Part shown: positions 48,673 to 58,893 of the stretch, piece after piece
How positions within the stretch are numbered: position 1 is the first letter of the stretch
How the letters are laid out: each line of letters opens with the position of its first letter
Assembly (NCBI RefSeq): GCF_029846115.1
Contig: NZ_JARVZZ010000001.1
Span: forward strand, 2,852,001 to 2,916,000
Reading direction: 5' to 3'
DNA from: Serratia marcescens
GTDB taxonomy: Bacteria; Pseudomonadota; Gammaproteobacteria; Enterobacterales; Enterobacteriaceae
DNA length: 64,000 nt
Position numbers and translations under genes: made by a program
The notes under the pieces: generated by a model
Told to the model about the DNA's origin: nothing
Databases searched by the model: none
What the model saw: the letters and a program-made list of their open reading frames with translations, nothing else

Positions 48673-49519
48673 GGCCGCGCTGCGACGATTGATGGAAACC
48701 AGACTGCCGGCGGTGAATACCGCCGGTTGTCATTTTAGCCCGGTGCAGGGGCTGACCGGCGAGAGCTGGCGCATCGACGGCGCGGGCATCACGCTGTTGG
48801 CGCGGCAGCACAGTGCGGAAAAGCGTGCGCTGGGCGTGAGCCGCCAGCGGGAAGCGCGGGTCCTGCGCCGCTGCGCGCCAGGGCTGGGGCCACGGGTTTT
48901 CGCACAGAATAATCAGTGGCTTATCCTCGAGTGGCTCGAAGGTGACGTCGTCACAGATACCGAGTTTGCGGCGCTGAATCAGCGCGGCGAGCTGGCGGCG
49001 ATGGCGGCGGAACTGCATCGGCGGCCGCTCAGCGGTTACCGACTGGATCTGCGACGGCAGTTCCTCCGCTACTGGCAGCAACTGGATAGGCGGCGTTTAA
49101 CCCCTGACTGGCTGCGCCTGCAGCGTCATTTTTTACGCAGCGCCTTGCCACGGCCGCTGCGCCTGGCGCCGCTGCACATGGACATTCATCCGGGCAATCT
49201 GCTCGCCACCGGCGCGGGGCTGCGGCTGATCGACTGGGAATATGCCGCCGACGGCGACGTGGCGCTGGATATCGCCGCGCTGTTTCGCGCCAACGGTTGG
49301 TCGGCCGCCCAACAGCAGCGCTTTTTGCAGCACTACGCGCGCCAGGGCTATCACGACGTCGCCCGGCTGCAGGCGCAGGTGCGCCGCTGGCTGCCGTGGG
49401 TGGATTATCTGATGCTGCTGTGGTTTGAAGTGCGCTGGCAGCAGAGCGGCGACGCCGAATTTTTGCGCTGGGGCGCGGCGGTGCGCCGGCGACTTTGTTT
49501 ATCATCATCCGAATTCTGA
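48653..49519 (+). CDS. thiK: Thiamine kinase ThiK (YcfN)
   Basis: Phosphorylates thiamine for salvage. It has 288 residues of the aminoglycoside-phosphotransferase fold. The catalytic loop is LHMDIHPGNLLATGAGL and the metal Asp is in LIDWEYAADGDVALDIAAL. The start is taken as 48653, overlapping lpoB by 20 bases; a later start near 48692 would also leave the family core whole. Confidence 0.9.
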   Translation: MAPLNAEAALRRLMETRLPAVNTAGCHFSPVQGLTGESWRIDGAGITLLARQHSAEKRALGVSRQREARVLRRCAPGLGPRVFAQNNQWLILEWLEGDVVTDTEFAALNQRGELAAMAAELHRRPLSGYRLDLRRQFLRYWQQLDRRRLTPDWLRLQRHFLRSALPRPLRLAPLHMDIHPGNLLATGAGLRLIDWEYAADGDVALDIAALFRANGWSAAQQQRFLQHYARQGYHDVARLQAQVRRWLPWVDYLMLLWFEVRWQQSGDAEFLRWGAAVRRRLCLSSSEF

Positions 49520-49545
49520 ACGAACAATAATGAAGTGAGGTGCCC

Positions 49546-50577
49546 GTGGGCCCAGTAATGCTAGATGTCGCCGGCTACGAGCTGGATGCAGAAGAACGCG
49601 AAATATTGAAACACCCGCTGGTTGGCGGATTGATCCTGTTCACCCGCAACTTCCACGATGCGGAGCAGTTGCGTGAGCTGGTGCGCCAGATCCGCGCCGA
49701 ATCGCACGATCGGCTGGTGGTGGCGGTAGATCAGGAGGGCGGGCGCGTACAGCGCTTCCGCGAGGGCTTCACCCGTTTACCGGCGGCGCAGTCGTTTGCC
49801 GCGTTGCACGATGCGCAGGAAGGTGGCCGTCTGGCGCAGGAGGCCGGCTGGCTGATGGCGGCGGAGATGATCGCGCAGGATATCGACATCAGCTTTGCGC
49901 CGGTGCTGGATATCGGCCACGGCAGCGCGGCAATCGGCGAACGTTCGTTCCACCGCGATCCGCAGCAGGCGCTGGCGATGGCGGAACGCTTTATCCTCGG
50001 CATGCACAGCGCCGGCATGAAAACCACCGGCAAACACTTCCCGGGGCACGGCGCCGTCAGCGCCGATTCGCACAAGGAAACCCCGCGCGATCCGCGGCCG
50101 CTGGCGCAGATCCGTGAGCACGACATGGCGATCTTCCGCGAGCTGATCAACCGCCAGCTGTTGGACGCCGTCATGCCGGCCCATGTCATCTATACTGAAG
50201 CGGACCCGCGTCCTGCCAGCGGCTCGCCATACTGGCTGCAGCAGATCCTGCGTCAGGAGCTGGGCTTCGACGGCGTGATTTTCTCCGACGATCTGTCGAT
50301 GGAAGGCGCCGCGATCATGGGCAGCTACGCCGAGCGCGGCCAGGCGGCGCTGGATGCCGGTTGCGACATGATCCTGGTGTGCAACCACCGCGAAGGTGCG
50401 GTCAGCGTGCTGGATAACCTGTCCCCGGTCAAAGCAGAGAAGGTGAAGCGGTTATATCATCGCGGTCAGTTCACCCGTCAGGAACTGCGCGACTCCGAGC
50501 GCTGGCAGCTGGCGCACAAGGCGCTCAGCGCGCTGAGCGAACGCTGGGAGGAGCACAAGCAGCGTTCGCAAGGGTGA
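49546..50577 (+). CDS. nagZ: beta-N-acetylglucosaminidase NagZ
   Basis: Cytoplasmic glycoside hydrolase 3 that removes GlcNAc from anhydromuropeptides, feeding the ligands that act on AmpR. It has 343 residues. [20 protein letters not shown] opens; the catalytic loop is [19 protein letters not shown], and [16 protein letters not shown] carries the nucleophile Asp. The GTG at 49546 is chosen as it gives MGPVMLDV behind GAGG; GTG 49540 is too close to the ribosome site. Confidence 0.96.
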   Translation: MGPVMLDVAGYELDAEEREILKHPLVGGLILFTRNFHDAEQLRELVRQIRAESHDRLVVAVDQEGGRVQRFREGFTRLPAAQSFAALHDAQEGGRLAQEAGWLMAAEMIAQDIDISFAPVLDIGHGSAAIGERSFHRDPQQALAMAERFILGMHSAGMKTTGKHFPGHGAVSADSHKETPRDPRPLAQIREHDMAIFRELINRQLLDAVMPAHVIYTEADPRPASGSPYWLQQILRQELGFDGVIFSDDLSMEGAAIMGSYAERGQAALDAGCDMILVCNHREGAVSVLDNLSPVKAEKVKRLYHRGQFTRQELRDSERWQLAHKALSALSERWEEHKQRSQG

Positions 50578-50656
50578 ATCCAGGCGCCGCATCGCGGCGC
50601 AGAGCGGAAATGATGAGGGCCGCGCCCGCGGCCCTTGGCTTGTTGCGAGGATCCAC

Positions 50657-51199
50657 ATGATTATCTATTTGCACGGCTTCGATTCCACCAGTCCCGGCAA
50701 TCATGAAAAGGTGTTACAGCTGCAGTTTATCGATCCGGACGTGCGCTTCATCAGCTACAGCACGCTGCATCCGCGTCACGACATGCAGCATCTGTTGAAA
50801 GAGGTGGACAAGGCGGTGCAGCAGGGCGGCGATGCGCATCCGTTGATCTGCGGGGTCGGCCTCGGCGGTTTCTGGGCGGAGCGCATCGGCTTTCTGTGCG
50901 GCATTCGCCAGGCGATGTTCAATCCCAATCTGTACCCGGAAGAGCACATGCACGGCAAGATAGACCGGCCGGAAGAGTACCGCGATATTGCCACCAAGTG
51001 CGTGGAGGATTTCCGCGAGAAAAATCGCGATCGCTGTCTGGTGGTGCTGTCGCGGCACGACGAGGTGCTGGATAACCGGCGCAGCGCCGAATTGCTGCAT
51101 CACTACTACGAAATCGTGTGGGATGAACAGCAGACGCACAAGTTCAAAAACATCTCGCCGCATCTGCAGCGGATCAAGGCGTTCAAGGCACTGGGTTAA
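50657..51199 (+). CDS. ycfP: YcfP, alpha/beta-hydrolase-like (UPF0227)
   Basis: A 180-residue protein of the UPF0227 esterase-like family. [21 protein letters not shown] is the strand-loop opening, the nucleophile elbow position is [15 protein letters not shown] (Gly rather than Ser at one place), and [19 protein letters not shown] carries Asp. It follows nagZ after an 80-base gap holding a GC hairpin. The reaction is unknown. Confidence 0.93.
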   Translation: MIIYLHGFDSTSPGNHEKVLQLQFIDPDVRFISYSTLHPRHDMQHLLKEVDKAVQQGGDAHPLICGVGLGGFWAERIGFLCGIRQAMFNPNLYPEEHMHGKIDRPEEYRDIATKCVEDFREKNRDRCLVVLSRHDEVLDNRRSAELLHHYYEIVWDEQQTHKFKNISPHLQRIKAFKALG

Positions 51200-51531
51200 C
51201 AGTTTCATAACGCTGCCGCGAGCCGCGCTCCCCGTTTTTCACCGACGGAAAGTGCGGCTTTTTTGTGCGTCAAAGCAAGATTCCGTGTGGCAATCGGCAA
51301 AATTTAAAACTGTGACTCAGCGCTAACTATTTGAATCGCAATCCCCAAAAAATCCCCTCGTCCAGCCTTTAACCAAAAAAAATTGATGTACGTCAATTTT
51401 GGTATGACCAAATAACCTCGCATGTTATTCTGGCCTTAGAGAGCCGATTTATTTTAAGCGAACCCTATGTATTCTAAGGATATTATTTATTTACCCTGGA
51501 ATAACAAATGGTTCACATTTAGGGGGTTATT
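51200..51531 (+). promoter_or_regulatory. ycfP end and ndh promoter region with FNR-like site
   Basis: 332 bases without a gene. A hairpin with AGCCGC / GCGGCT ends and T6 near 51216-51266 probably ends ycfP. TTGATGTACGTCAA at 51383-51396 matches the FNR pattern TTGATnnnnATCAA at 9 of 10 fixed bases. FNR represses ndh in E. coli under anaerobiosis. An AGGGGG ribosome site at 51521 precedes the ndh start. Confidence 0.75.
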
Positions 51532-52836
51532 TTGACAACGCCAAAGAAGAAAATCGTTATTGTTGGCGGCGGCGCCGGTGGTCTGGAGCTGGCGACCAGC
51601 CTGGGCCATAAACTTGGCCGCAAGAACAAAGCGGAGATCACGCTGGTGGATCGCAACCACAGCCATTTGTGGAAACCGCTGTTGCACGAAGTGGCAACCG
51701 GTTCCCTCGATGACGGCGTGGATGCGCTCAGCTACCTGGCGCACGCGCGCAACCACCATTTCAGCTTCCAGCTGGGGTCGTTGACCAACATCAACCGCGA
51801 GACGCAAACGCTGCAGCTGGCGCAGATCTGCGACGAGCAGGGCGGCGAGTTGGTGCCGGCGCGCGAATTGCCGTACGACATCCTGGTGATGGCGCTGGGC
51901 AGCACCTCGAACGATTTCGGTACGCCGGGCGTGAAAGAGCACTGCATCTTCCTGGATAACCCACATCAGGCACGTCGTTTCCACAACGAAATGCTCAACC
52001 TGTTCCTGAAGTTCTCGGCGCAGCCGGGGCAAAAAGAGCGGGTCAACATCGCTATCGTCGGCGGCGGCGCCACCGGCGTTGAGCTGTCCGCCGAATTGCA
52101 CAACGCGGTCAAGCAGCTGCACAGCTACGGTTTCGAAGGCCTGGACAACAGCGCGCTCAACGTGACGCTGGTGGAAGCCGGCGAGCGCATTCTGCCGGCG
52201 CTGCCGCCGCGCATTTCCGCCGCTGCGCACCAGGAACTGATCAAATTGGGCGTGCGCGTGCTGACCAACACCATGGTGACCAGCGCGGACGCCAAAGGCC
52301 TGAACACCAAGGGCGGCGAGTTTATCGACGCCGATCTGATGGTGTGGGCGGCCGGCATTAAGGCGCCGGACTTCATGAAAGACATCGGCGGCCTGGAAAC
52401 CAACCGCATCAACCAGTTGGTGGTGGAGCCGACGCTGCAGACCACGCGCGATCCGAACATCTTCGCCATCGGCGACTGCGCCTCTTGCCCGAAAGAGGGT
52501 GGCGGTTTCGTGCCGCCGCGCGCCCAGTCGGCGCACCAGATGGCTTCGCGCTGCGCCACCAATATTCTGGCGCTGATGAACGGCCAGACGCTGAAGCCAT
52601 ACGTGTATAAAGACCACGGCTCGCTGGTGTCGCTGTCGCGCTTCAGCACCGTCGGCAGTCTGATGGGCAACCTGATGCGCGGCTCGATGATGGTGGAAGG
52701 GCGCATCGCGCGTTTCGTTTACATCTCGCTGTACCGCATGCACCAAGTGGCGTTGCACGGCTATATCAAAACCGGCCTGATGATGCTGGTGGGCGGCATC
52801 AACCGGGTGATCCGCCCGCGTCTGAAAATGCACTGA
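51532..52836 (+). CDS. ndh: Type II NADH dehydrogenase (NADH:quinone reductase)
   Basis: Non-proton-pumping respiratory dehydrogenase. It has 434 residues with two Rossmann folds: [16 protein letters not shown] (FAD) and [18 protein letters not shown] (NADH). [20 protein letters not shown] is the quinone-side signature, and the C-terminal amphipathic helix ([16 protein letters not shown]) attaches it to the membrane. The start is TTG at 51532, the same unusual codon as in E. coli, behind AGGGGG. Confidence 0.96.
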   Translation: MTTPKKKIVIVGGGAGGLELATSLGHKLGRKNKAEITLVDRNHSHLWKPLLHEVATGSLDDGVDALSYLAHARNHHFSFQLGSLTNINRETQTLQLAQICDEQGGELVPARELPYDILVMALGSTSNDFGTPGVKEHCIFLDNPHQARRFHNEMLNLFLKFSAQPGQKERVNIAIVGGGATGVELSAELHNAVKQLHSYGFEGLDNSALNVTLVEAGERILPALPPRISAAAHQELIKLGVRVLTNTMVTSADAKGLNTKGGEFIDADLMVWAAGIKAPDFMKDIGGLETNRINQLVVEPTLQTTRDPNIFAIGDCASCPKEGGGFVPPRAQSAHQMASRCATNILALMNGQTLKPYVYKDHGSLVSLSRFSTVGSLMGNLMRGSMMVEGRIARFVYISLYRMHQVALHGYIKTGLMMLVGGINRVIRPRLKMH

Positions 52837-53192
52837 TCCTGCCTTTGTCGATCAACCCGCGCCGGTTCGCCCGCGCGGGTTTTTTTTGGGCGGCGCGAGG
52901 CGAACGGCGGCGGTTGCTTGATTCTTCAGCATAAGCTGTCGTCGACATGGGTAAAATTCTTAAGATTCCTCCTAAACAACGGGAAAACGGCCGTTTTCCC
53001 GCATTTTTGGTCCCCTTGTCTTATTGCGGGTCCTCAGATCATTGTGCAGACTTTACCTCGTTTACAGACGGCGCGTCGCGCACGCCGTAAACCGGGATAC
53101 CGCAAGCCGCCCATGCGCAAAATAATAAGCGCGGTGCCAGCCGGTCACAGACCCCGGAAAAAATGCGTGGTAACACTTTCAGGAGGTTTCCT
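52837..53192. other. Gap between ndh and ycfJ, with ndh terminator
   Basis: The stem AACCCGCGC / GCGCGGGTT (52854-52881) with an 8-base T run ends ndh. The rest of the 356 bases holds the ycfJ promoter and an AGGAGG ribosome site at 53181. I see no further gene. Confidence 0.7.
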
Positions 53193-53729
53193 GTGAACAA
53201 GTCAATGTTAGCCGGTGTTGGAATTGGTGTCGCTGCCGCTCTGGGGATTGCAGCAGTAGCCAGCCTGGACGTCTTTTCTGCCGGTCCGCAGTACGCGCAG
53301 GTGCTCGCCGCAACGCCGATTAAAGAAACCATCAAAACGCCGCGTCAGGAATGCCGCAACGTCACCGTTACGCACCGTGCGCCGGTGCAGGATGAAAACC
53401 GCATCGCCGGTTCTGTGCTGGGCGCAGTGGCGGGCGGCGTGATCGGCCACCAGTTCGGTGGCGGTCGGGGGCGCGACGTGGCGACCGTGGTCGGCGCGCT
53501 GGGCGGTGGCTATGCCGGCAACCAGGTGCAAGGGGCGATGCAGAACAACGACGTCAGCACCAGCGTTCAGCAGCGTTGCAAAACGGTCTACGACAAGTCC
53601 CAGAAAATGCTGGGTTATGACGTGACTTACAAGATCGGTAATCAGCAGGGCAAGATCCGCATGGATCACGATCCGGGCACGCAAATCCCGTTGGATAAAA
53701 ACGGGCAACTGGTGCTGAACAGAGCCTGA
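53193..53729 (+). CDS. ycfJ: YcfJ, glycine-zipper 2TM-domain protein
   Basis: A 178-residue envelope protein. It has an N-terminal hydrophobic signal/anchor (SMLAGVGIGVAAALGIAAVASL), then RIAGSVLGAVAGGVIGHQFGGG and VVGALGGGYAGNQVQG, the glycine-zipper motif that forms membrane-embedded helices. QRCKTVYDKSQKMLGYDVTYKIG is the family C-terminal part. The GTG at 53193 sits behind AGGAGG. The function is unknown. The order ndh-ycfJ is as in E. coli. Confidence 0.9.
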   Translation: MNKSMLAGVGIGVAAALGIAAVASLDVFSAGPQYAQVLAATPIKETIKTPRQECRNVTVTHRAPVQDENRIAGSVLGAVAGGVIGHQFGGGRGRDVATVVGALGGGYAGNQVQGAMQNNDVSTSVQQRCKTVYDKSQKMLGYDVTYKIGNQQGKIRMDHDPGTQIPLDKNGQLVLNRA

Positions 53730-53992
53730 TCGCCACATTCGAATTAAGCCCGCGGGCAGTGTTAGTTCTGATCGTTTAACCCGGTTAAGCGAGCGGCGTT
53801 AACATTGACGCGGGTTTCTGTTTTCTGCCTGCCAAGAATTTGCGATTGTTCTAATGTCTGCGTGCGATATCACTGGGCAAAACTTCAAAAAAGCCCCCGC
53901 GTTTGTTATATTATTGTGCAATTAAGCGGTGTGTTCGGTGCCAATCGCCACACCGGCCAAACCCGAGTATTTCGTCTCGCAGAGATAACGAC

Positions 53993-54472
53993 ATGTTAGA
54001 TTTTCGCTTTCCGACAGCGTTGCAAATGGTCCTTAGCGTCGCCGTAGCTGAGAAGCAGGGCATGCGTTCGACAAGCGCCACCCTCGCCGCCGCTCTGGAA
54101 GCCAACCCCAGTTTTATCCGCAAACTGATGGTCCCGCTGACCAAAGACGGCATCATCGTTTCCACCCTGGGCCGAAACGGCTCTATCCATCTCGGCCGCC
54201 CGGCGGAAGAGATCACCCTGCGGGACATCTATCTGGCGGTGATCGACGATAAGCGCATCTGGGCTTCCCGCCCTGAAGTGCCGGCCCGTTGCCTGGTGAG
54301 CGCCAACGCCTGCTGGTATTTCAAATCGGTGGTGAACGAGGCCGAGCAGGCTTCGCTTGCGGTGCTGGCGCGCCACACCGTGGCCGATTCGCTGGCCGAA
54401 CTGGAGCGGGGCGACAAGCGCGCCTGCGCGGAGTACGCCGCCGCGCAAGAGGCTGAAACCGCCGACAAATAA
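53993..54472 (+). CDS. Rrf2-family transcriptional regulator
   Basis: A 159-residue winged-helix protein. DFRFPTALQMVLSVAVAE, then ATLAAALEANPSFIRKLMVPLTKDGII (HTH) and GIIVSTLGRNGSIHLGRPAEEITLRDIYLAV (wing). The iron-sulfur cysteine cluster of IscR or NsrR is missing: only RCLVSANAC has two Cys, so it may sense by thiols or bind no cluster. The ATG at 53993 is chosen by the family N-terminus. Its target is not clear. Confidence 0.88.
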   Translation: MLDFRFPTALQMVLSVAVAEKQGMRSTSATLAAALEANPSFIRKLMVPLTKDGIIVSTLGRNGSIHLGRPAEEITLRDIYLAVIDDKRIWASRPEVPARCLVSANACWYFKSVVNEAEQASLAVLARHTVADSLAELERGDKRACAEYAAAQEAETADK

Positions 54473-54489
54473 TCGCGGTTCGCATGCAT

Positions 54490-54521
54490 AAAAAAAGGTC
54501 GGGCAATGCCCGACCTTTTTG
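54490..54521. terminator. Bidirectional terminator, Rrf2 gene / RND pump
   Basis: The 13-base stem AAAAAGGTCGGGC / GCCCGACCTTTTT with loop AAT works in both directions. Confidence 0.92.
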
Positions 54522-54537
54522 CATTTTAACGCCGCAT

Positions 54538-57500
54538 TCAGACGGTCTGTGACTGTGCTTTGCGCGCCACCAGGCGCCGCAGGGTGACGTAGAACACCGG
54601 CGTCAGGAACAGCCCGAACAGGGTGACCCCCAACATGCCGGAGAACACCGTGATGCCGGTGACGCCACGCACCTCGGCGCCGGCGCCGTGGCCGAGGATC
54701 AGCGGGATGGTGCCGGCGATGAAGGCGATGGAGGTCATCACGATCGGCCGCAACCGCAGGCGACAGGCCTCCAGTGCCGCCTCGACGATGCCTTTGCCCT
54801 GCATTTCCAGCTCGCGGGCGAACTCGACGATCAGAATGGCGTTCTTGCAGGCCAGCCCCATCAGAACGACCAGCCCGACCTGCACGAACACATTGTTGTC
54901 GCCGCCGGTCAGCCACACGCCGAACAGCGCCGACAGCATGGTCATCGGCACGATCAGGATCACCGCCAACGGCAGCGTCCAGCTCTCATACAGCGCCGCC
55001 AGCGCGAGGAACGCCAGCAACACCGCCACCGGGAACACCACCAGCGCGGCGTTGCCCTGGGTCGATTGCTGGTAGCTCAGATCGGTCCACTGGATGTTCA
55101 TGCCGTTCGGCAGCAGCTTGCCGGCCATCTGCGTCAGCGCGCCCATCGCCTGGGTAGAGGAGAGCACGCGCGGATCGGCGTCGCCGATCAGATCCGCCGC
55201 CGGGAAGCCGTTATAGCGGATCACCGGATCCGGGCCGTAGGTGGTGCCGATGCTGACCATGCTGCCGATCGGCACCATTTCGCCTTTGTCGTTGCGGGTG
55301 CGCAGGTTGGCGATGTCCTCCACGCTGTCGCGGAACTGGCCGTCGGCCTGCGCCATCACCTTCCAGGTGCGGCCGTAGCGGTTGAAGTCGTTGATGTAAG
55401 ACGAACCGAGGTAGGTCTGCAGCGTGCTGAACAGCGCATTGAGCGGCACCCCCTGCGCCTTGGCCTTGTCGCGATCGATTTTGGCATCCAGCTGCGGCAC
55501 GTTGGCCTGATACGAGGAGATCGGGAAGCCCATCCCCGGCGTTTGCATAATGGCGCCGGACATCGTGTTGATCGCCGTCTGCAGCGCGCCGTAGCCCAGC
55601 CCGGCGCGATCCTGCACGTACAGCGAATAGCCGGAGCCCTGGCCGATACCGAGGATCGGCGGCGGCATGATTGAGAAGGCGAAACCTTCCTGAATCTGTG
55701 AGATGCGCGCGTTGATTTCGGCGTTGATCTGCGCCGCGGTGCGGGTACGGGTACTCAACGACTCCAGCGCGAAGAACACCGTGCCGGTATTCGGCGTATT
55801 GGTGAACTGCAGCGCGTTCAGGCCGGGGAAGGCCACCGCATCGGTGACGCCGTCCACGCTCAGGCCGATGGCGCTCATCTTGCGGATCACCGCATCGGTG
55901 CGTTCCAGCGAGGCGCCTTCCGGCATTTTCACGCCGCCGATCAGGTACAGCTTGTCCTGCGTCGGGATAAAGCCGCCGGGCACGGTCTTGAACATCACCC
56001 CGGCGGCGGCCAGCAGCAGCAGATAGACGACGAACACCGCGCCGCGCCGGCCCAGCACGCGGGATACGCCGCGCTGGTAGCGGTGCGAACCGCTGGCGAA
56101 GAAACGGTTGAACGGCCGGAACAGCCAGCCAAACAGCCGGTCGATCAGGCGCGACGGCAGATCTTTCGGCGCGCCGTGCGGTTTGAGCAAGCGCGCCGCC
56201 AGCGCCGGCGACAGGGTCAGCGAGTTGATGGCGGAGATCACCGTCGAGATGGCGATGGTGACGGCGAACTGCTTGTAGAACTGGCCGGTAACGCCGGAGA
56301 GGAACGCCATCGGTACGAACACCGCGCACAGCACCACGGCGATGGCGATGATCGGGCCGGAGACCTCGCGCATCGCCTGGTGCGCCGCCGCCAGCGGCGA
56401 CAGCCCCTCTTCGATATTACGCTCGACGTTTTCCACCACCACGATGGCGTCATCCACCACGATGCCGATCGCCAGCACCAGCCCGAACAGGCTGAGGGTA
56501 TTGAGCGAGAAGCCCAGCAGATACAGCGCGGCAAAGGTGCCGACCACGGAGATCGGGACCGCCAACAGCGGAATGATCGAGGCGCGCCAGGTTTGCAGGA
56601 ACAGAATGACCACCAGCACCACCAGGATCACCGCTTCCAGCAGGGTATCCACCACCGCGCGGATCGAATCGCGCACAAACACCGTCGGATCGTAAGGCGA
56701 TTTCCAGCTCATGCCGTCCGGGAAGCGGGTCGCCAGTTCGGCCATCTTGCCGCGCACCGCGTCCGACAGCTCGATGGCGTTGGCGCCCGGCGACTGGAAG
56801 ATACCGATACCGACCGCATCCTTGTTATTGAGCTGGGCGCGCAGCGCGTAGCTGCCGGAGCCCATTTCGATGCGCGCCACATCGCGCAGCCGCACGATCT
56901 CGCCGTTGTCGCCGCTCTTGAGGATGATGTTGCCGAACTCTTCTTCGGTTTGCAGGCGGCCCTGGGCGTTGATCGACAGCAGATAGTCGCTGCGCGTCGG
57001 CATCGGCTCTGCGCCGAGCTGGCCGGCGGAGACCTGCACGTTCTGCTCCTGCATGGCGCTCACCACGTCGGAGGCGGTCAGCCCGCGCGCGGCGACCTTG
57101 TTCGGATCAAGCCAGATGCGCATCGCATACTCACCGGCGCCGAAGATCTGCACCTGGCCGACGCCCGGCAGGCGGGCCAGCTCATCCTTGACCTTCAGGG
57201 TGGCGTAATTGCGTAGATACAGCGAATCGTATTTGCCGGAAGGCGAGACCAGATGCACTACCAGCGTCAGCGCCGGGGACTGCTTCTGGGTGGTGATGCC
57301 CTGGCGACGCACGTCTTCCGGCAGGCGCGCTTCGGCCTGCGCCACGCGGTTTTGCACCTGCACCTGCGCCTGATCGGGATCGGTGCCCGGGCGGAAGGTG
57401 ACGGTGGTCACCAGCACGCCGTCGGAACCGGCGACCGATTTCATGTACATCATGTTTTCAACGCCGTTGATCGCTTCTTCCAGCGGCGTGGCCACCGTTT

Positions 57501-57681
57501 CAGCGATCTCTTTCGGGTTGGCGCCCGGGTATTCTGCGCGCACCTGCACGCTGGGCGGCACCACGTCCGGGTACTCGCTGATCGGCAGCAGCGGGATGGC
57601 TATCACCCCAGCGACAAAAATCAGGATCGACAGCACCGCGGCAAAGATCGGTCGGTCGATGAAAAAGCGGGAAAAGTCCAT
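54538..57681 (-). CDS. sdeB: RND multidrug efflux permease, SdeB/OqxB-like
   Basis: Inner-membrane trimeric proton antiporter that pumps drugs through a tripartite complex. It has 1047 residues with the two RND repeats: FSRFFIDRPIFAAVLSILIF opens the first, and LAIGIVVDDAIVVVENVERN carries the paired Asp for proton relay in helix 4. GGVKMPEGASLERTDAV and AALYESWTLPLAVILIVPM belong to the second. The sequence is very near the OqxB/MexF type. It lies 24 bases behind the sdeA-like gene, its fusion partner. The symbol is by analogy with S. marcescens SdeAB. Confidence 0.9.
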   Translation of the reverse strand: MDFSRFFIDRPIFAAVLSILIFVAGVIAIPLLPISEYPDVVPPSVQVRAEYPGANPKEIAETVATPLEEAINGVENMMYMKSVAGSDGVLVTTVTFRPGTDPDQAQVQVQNRVAQAEARLPEDVRRQGITTQKQSPALTLVVHLVSPSGKYDSLYLRNYATLKVKDELARLPGVGQVQIFGAGEYAMRIWLDPNKVAARGLTASDVVSAMQEQNVQVSAGQLGAEPMPTRSDYLLSINAQGRLQTEEEFGNIILKSGDNGEIVRLRDVARIEMGSGSYALRAQLNNKDAVGIGIFQSPGANAIELSDAVRGKMAELATRFPDGMSWKSPYDPTVFVRDSIRAVVDTLLEAVILVVLVVILFLQTWRASIIPLLAVPISVVGTFAALYLLGFSLNTLSLFGLVLAIGIVVDDAIVVVENVERNIEEGLSPLAAAHQAMREVSGPIIAIAVVLCAVFVPMAFLSGVTGQFYKQFAVTIAISTVISAINSLTLSPALAARLLKPHGAPKDLPSRLIDRLFGWLFRPFNRFFASGSHRYQRGVSRVLGRRGAVFVVYLLLLAAAGVMFKTVPGGFIPTQDKLYLIGGVKMPEGASLERTDAVIRKMSAIGLSVDGVTDAVAFPGLNALQFTNTPNTGTVFFALESLSTRTRTAAQINAEINARISQIQEGFAFSIMPPPILGIGQGSGYSLYVQDRAGLGYGALQTAINTMSGAIMQTPGMGFPISSYQANVPQLDAKIDRDKAKAQGVPLNALFSTLQTYLGSSYINDFNRYGRTWKVMAQADGQFRDSVEDIANLRTRNDKGEMVPIGSMVSIGTTYGPDPVIRYNGFPAADLIGDADPRVLSSTQAMGALTQMAGKLLPNGMNIQWTDLSYQQSTQGNAALVVFPVAVLLAFLALAALYESWTLPLAVILIVPMTMLSALFGVWLTGGDNNVFVQVGLVVLMGLACKNAILIVEFARELEMQGKGIVEAALEACRLRLRPIVMTSIAFIAGTIPLILGHGAGAEVRGVTGITVFSGMLGVTLFGLFLTPVFYVTLRRLVARKAQSQTV

Positions 57682-57705
57682 GGGTCAGAAGTCTCTGCTG
57701 GGAGC

Positions 57706-58893
57706 TTAGTTAAGTGCGGAGGCGATAGGAGTCATGGCGACGGCTTTCGCGTCGACCGGCATGCCCGGCATAAACACTTTCTGCATGCCGTCAACGATCA
57801 CCCGATCGCCGTTTGCCAACCCTTTCTGCACGATGCGCAATCCTTCGGCCATGCGGCCCACGTCGATGTCGCGGCGCTGCGCCTTGCCGTCTTTATCGAC
57901 GATGTAAACGAACTTGCGGTTCTGATCGGTCATCACCGCTTTATCGTCGATCAGCATGGCGTTGAACTCGGCGCTGCCGGGCATCTGTACCCGGGCGAAC
58001 AGCCCCGGCGTGAAGCGGCGATCGCGGTTGTCGAGCAGGGCGCGCATGCGGATGGTGCCGGTCCCGGCGTTCAGCTGGTTATCGGTGAAATCCACCAGCC
58101 CCTGATGCGGGGTGCCGTCTTCGCCTACCAGGCCGACCTTCACCGGCAGGCGCGCGTCGTGCCGGCCCTGCTGCTGATAGCGCAGGAAGGTGGCTTCATC
58201 CACGTCGAAATAGACATAGACCTTGTCGAGCGACACCAGCGTCGTCAGCACGCTGGCGCTGTCGCCGGCGGTGACCAGGTTGCCGGCGGTGATCATCGCG
58301 CGGCTGGCGCGCCCGTCAATCGGCGCGATAACGCGGGTAAAGTCGAGATTCAGCTGCGCCATATCGAGCTGGGCCTGCGCCGCCAGCACGTTGCTTTGCG
58401 CCTGCGCGGCGGATGACCGACGCTGCTCCCAGACTTCCTGAGAGATGGCCTGAGTGCCGATCAGTTTCTCGGTGCGCGAGGATTCGCTGCGCGCCAGGGC
58501 GGCCTGGTTGCGAGCCCGCACCAGTTCCGCCTGCGCCTGTTCGCGTGCGGCGCGGTAGGTGCGATCGTCGATGGTGAACAGCACCTGGCCTTTTTTCACC
58601 TCGTCGCCTTCGGTGTAGTTGACCCGCTCGATGTAGCCGGAGACCCGTGGGCGCAGTTGCACGCTTTGCACCGCTTCGACCCGGCCGTTGAACGCATCCC
58701 ACTGGCTGATCGGCTTGACCACCACGCTGGCGGCACTGACCACCGGCGGCGGTGGCGGGGCGTTGTGCGCGACGCTGTTGTCGCATCCGGCGAGCAGGGC
58801 GGCCAACAGCGCCACCCCGGAGAGCCGCTGGCCCAGAGCGACGGCGCGCGTGCGGCCGCCGGCGTTGAACGATGAGTTTGGTTGATTTGCCAT
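57706..58893 (-). CDS. sdeA: RND periplasmic adaptor lipoprotein, SdeA/OqxA-like
   Basis: Membrane fusion protein joining the permease to an outer-membrane channel. It has 395 residues and lipobox LLAGC (Cys37). The order is: beta barrel/lipoyl (RVEAVQSVQLRPRVSGYIERV), an alpha hairpin rich in Ala and Gln (REQAQAELVRARNQAALARS through QSNVLAAQAQLDMAQLNLDF), the second lipoyl half (VIAPIDGRASRAMIT), then the barrel and membrane-proximal part. It is divergent from sdeR. No outer-membrane gene is in the operon, so a TolC-type channel from elsewhere is needed. Confidence 0.9.
   Translation of the reverse strand: MANQPNSSFNAGGRTRAVALGQRLSGVALLAALLAGCDNSVAHNAPPPPPVVSAASVVVKPISQWDAFNGRVEAVQSVQLRPRVSGYIERVNYTEGDEVKKGQVLFTIDDRTYRAAREQAQAELVRARNQAALARSESSRTEKLIGTQAISQEVWEQRRSSAAQAQSNVLAAQAQLDMAQLNLDFTRVIAPIDGRASRAMITAGNLVTAGDSASVLTTLVSLDKVYVYFDVDEATFLRYQQQGRHDARLPVKVGLVGEDGTPHQGLVDFTDNQLNAGTGTIRMRALLDNRDRRFTPGLFARVQMPGSAEFNAMLIDDKAVMTDQNRKFVYIVDKDGKAQRRDIDVGRMAEGLRIVQKGLANGDRVIVDGMQKVFMPGMPVDAKAVAMTPIASALN

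Noticed and set aside
50610..50640. GC hairpin AGGGCCGC / GCGGCCCT before ycfP taken as a terminator of nagZ
   Set aside because: It has only two T after the stem and lies just ahead of the ycfP ribosome site, so ending transcription here is doubtful.
51487..52833. A 448-codon frame antisense to ndh
   Set aside because: Same effect: long open antisense frames are common in GC-rich genes, and the translated protein (His/Arg/Gln-rich) resembles no family.
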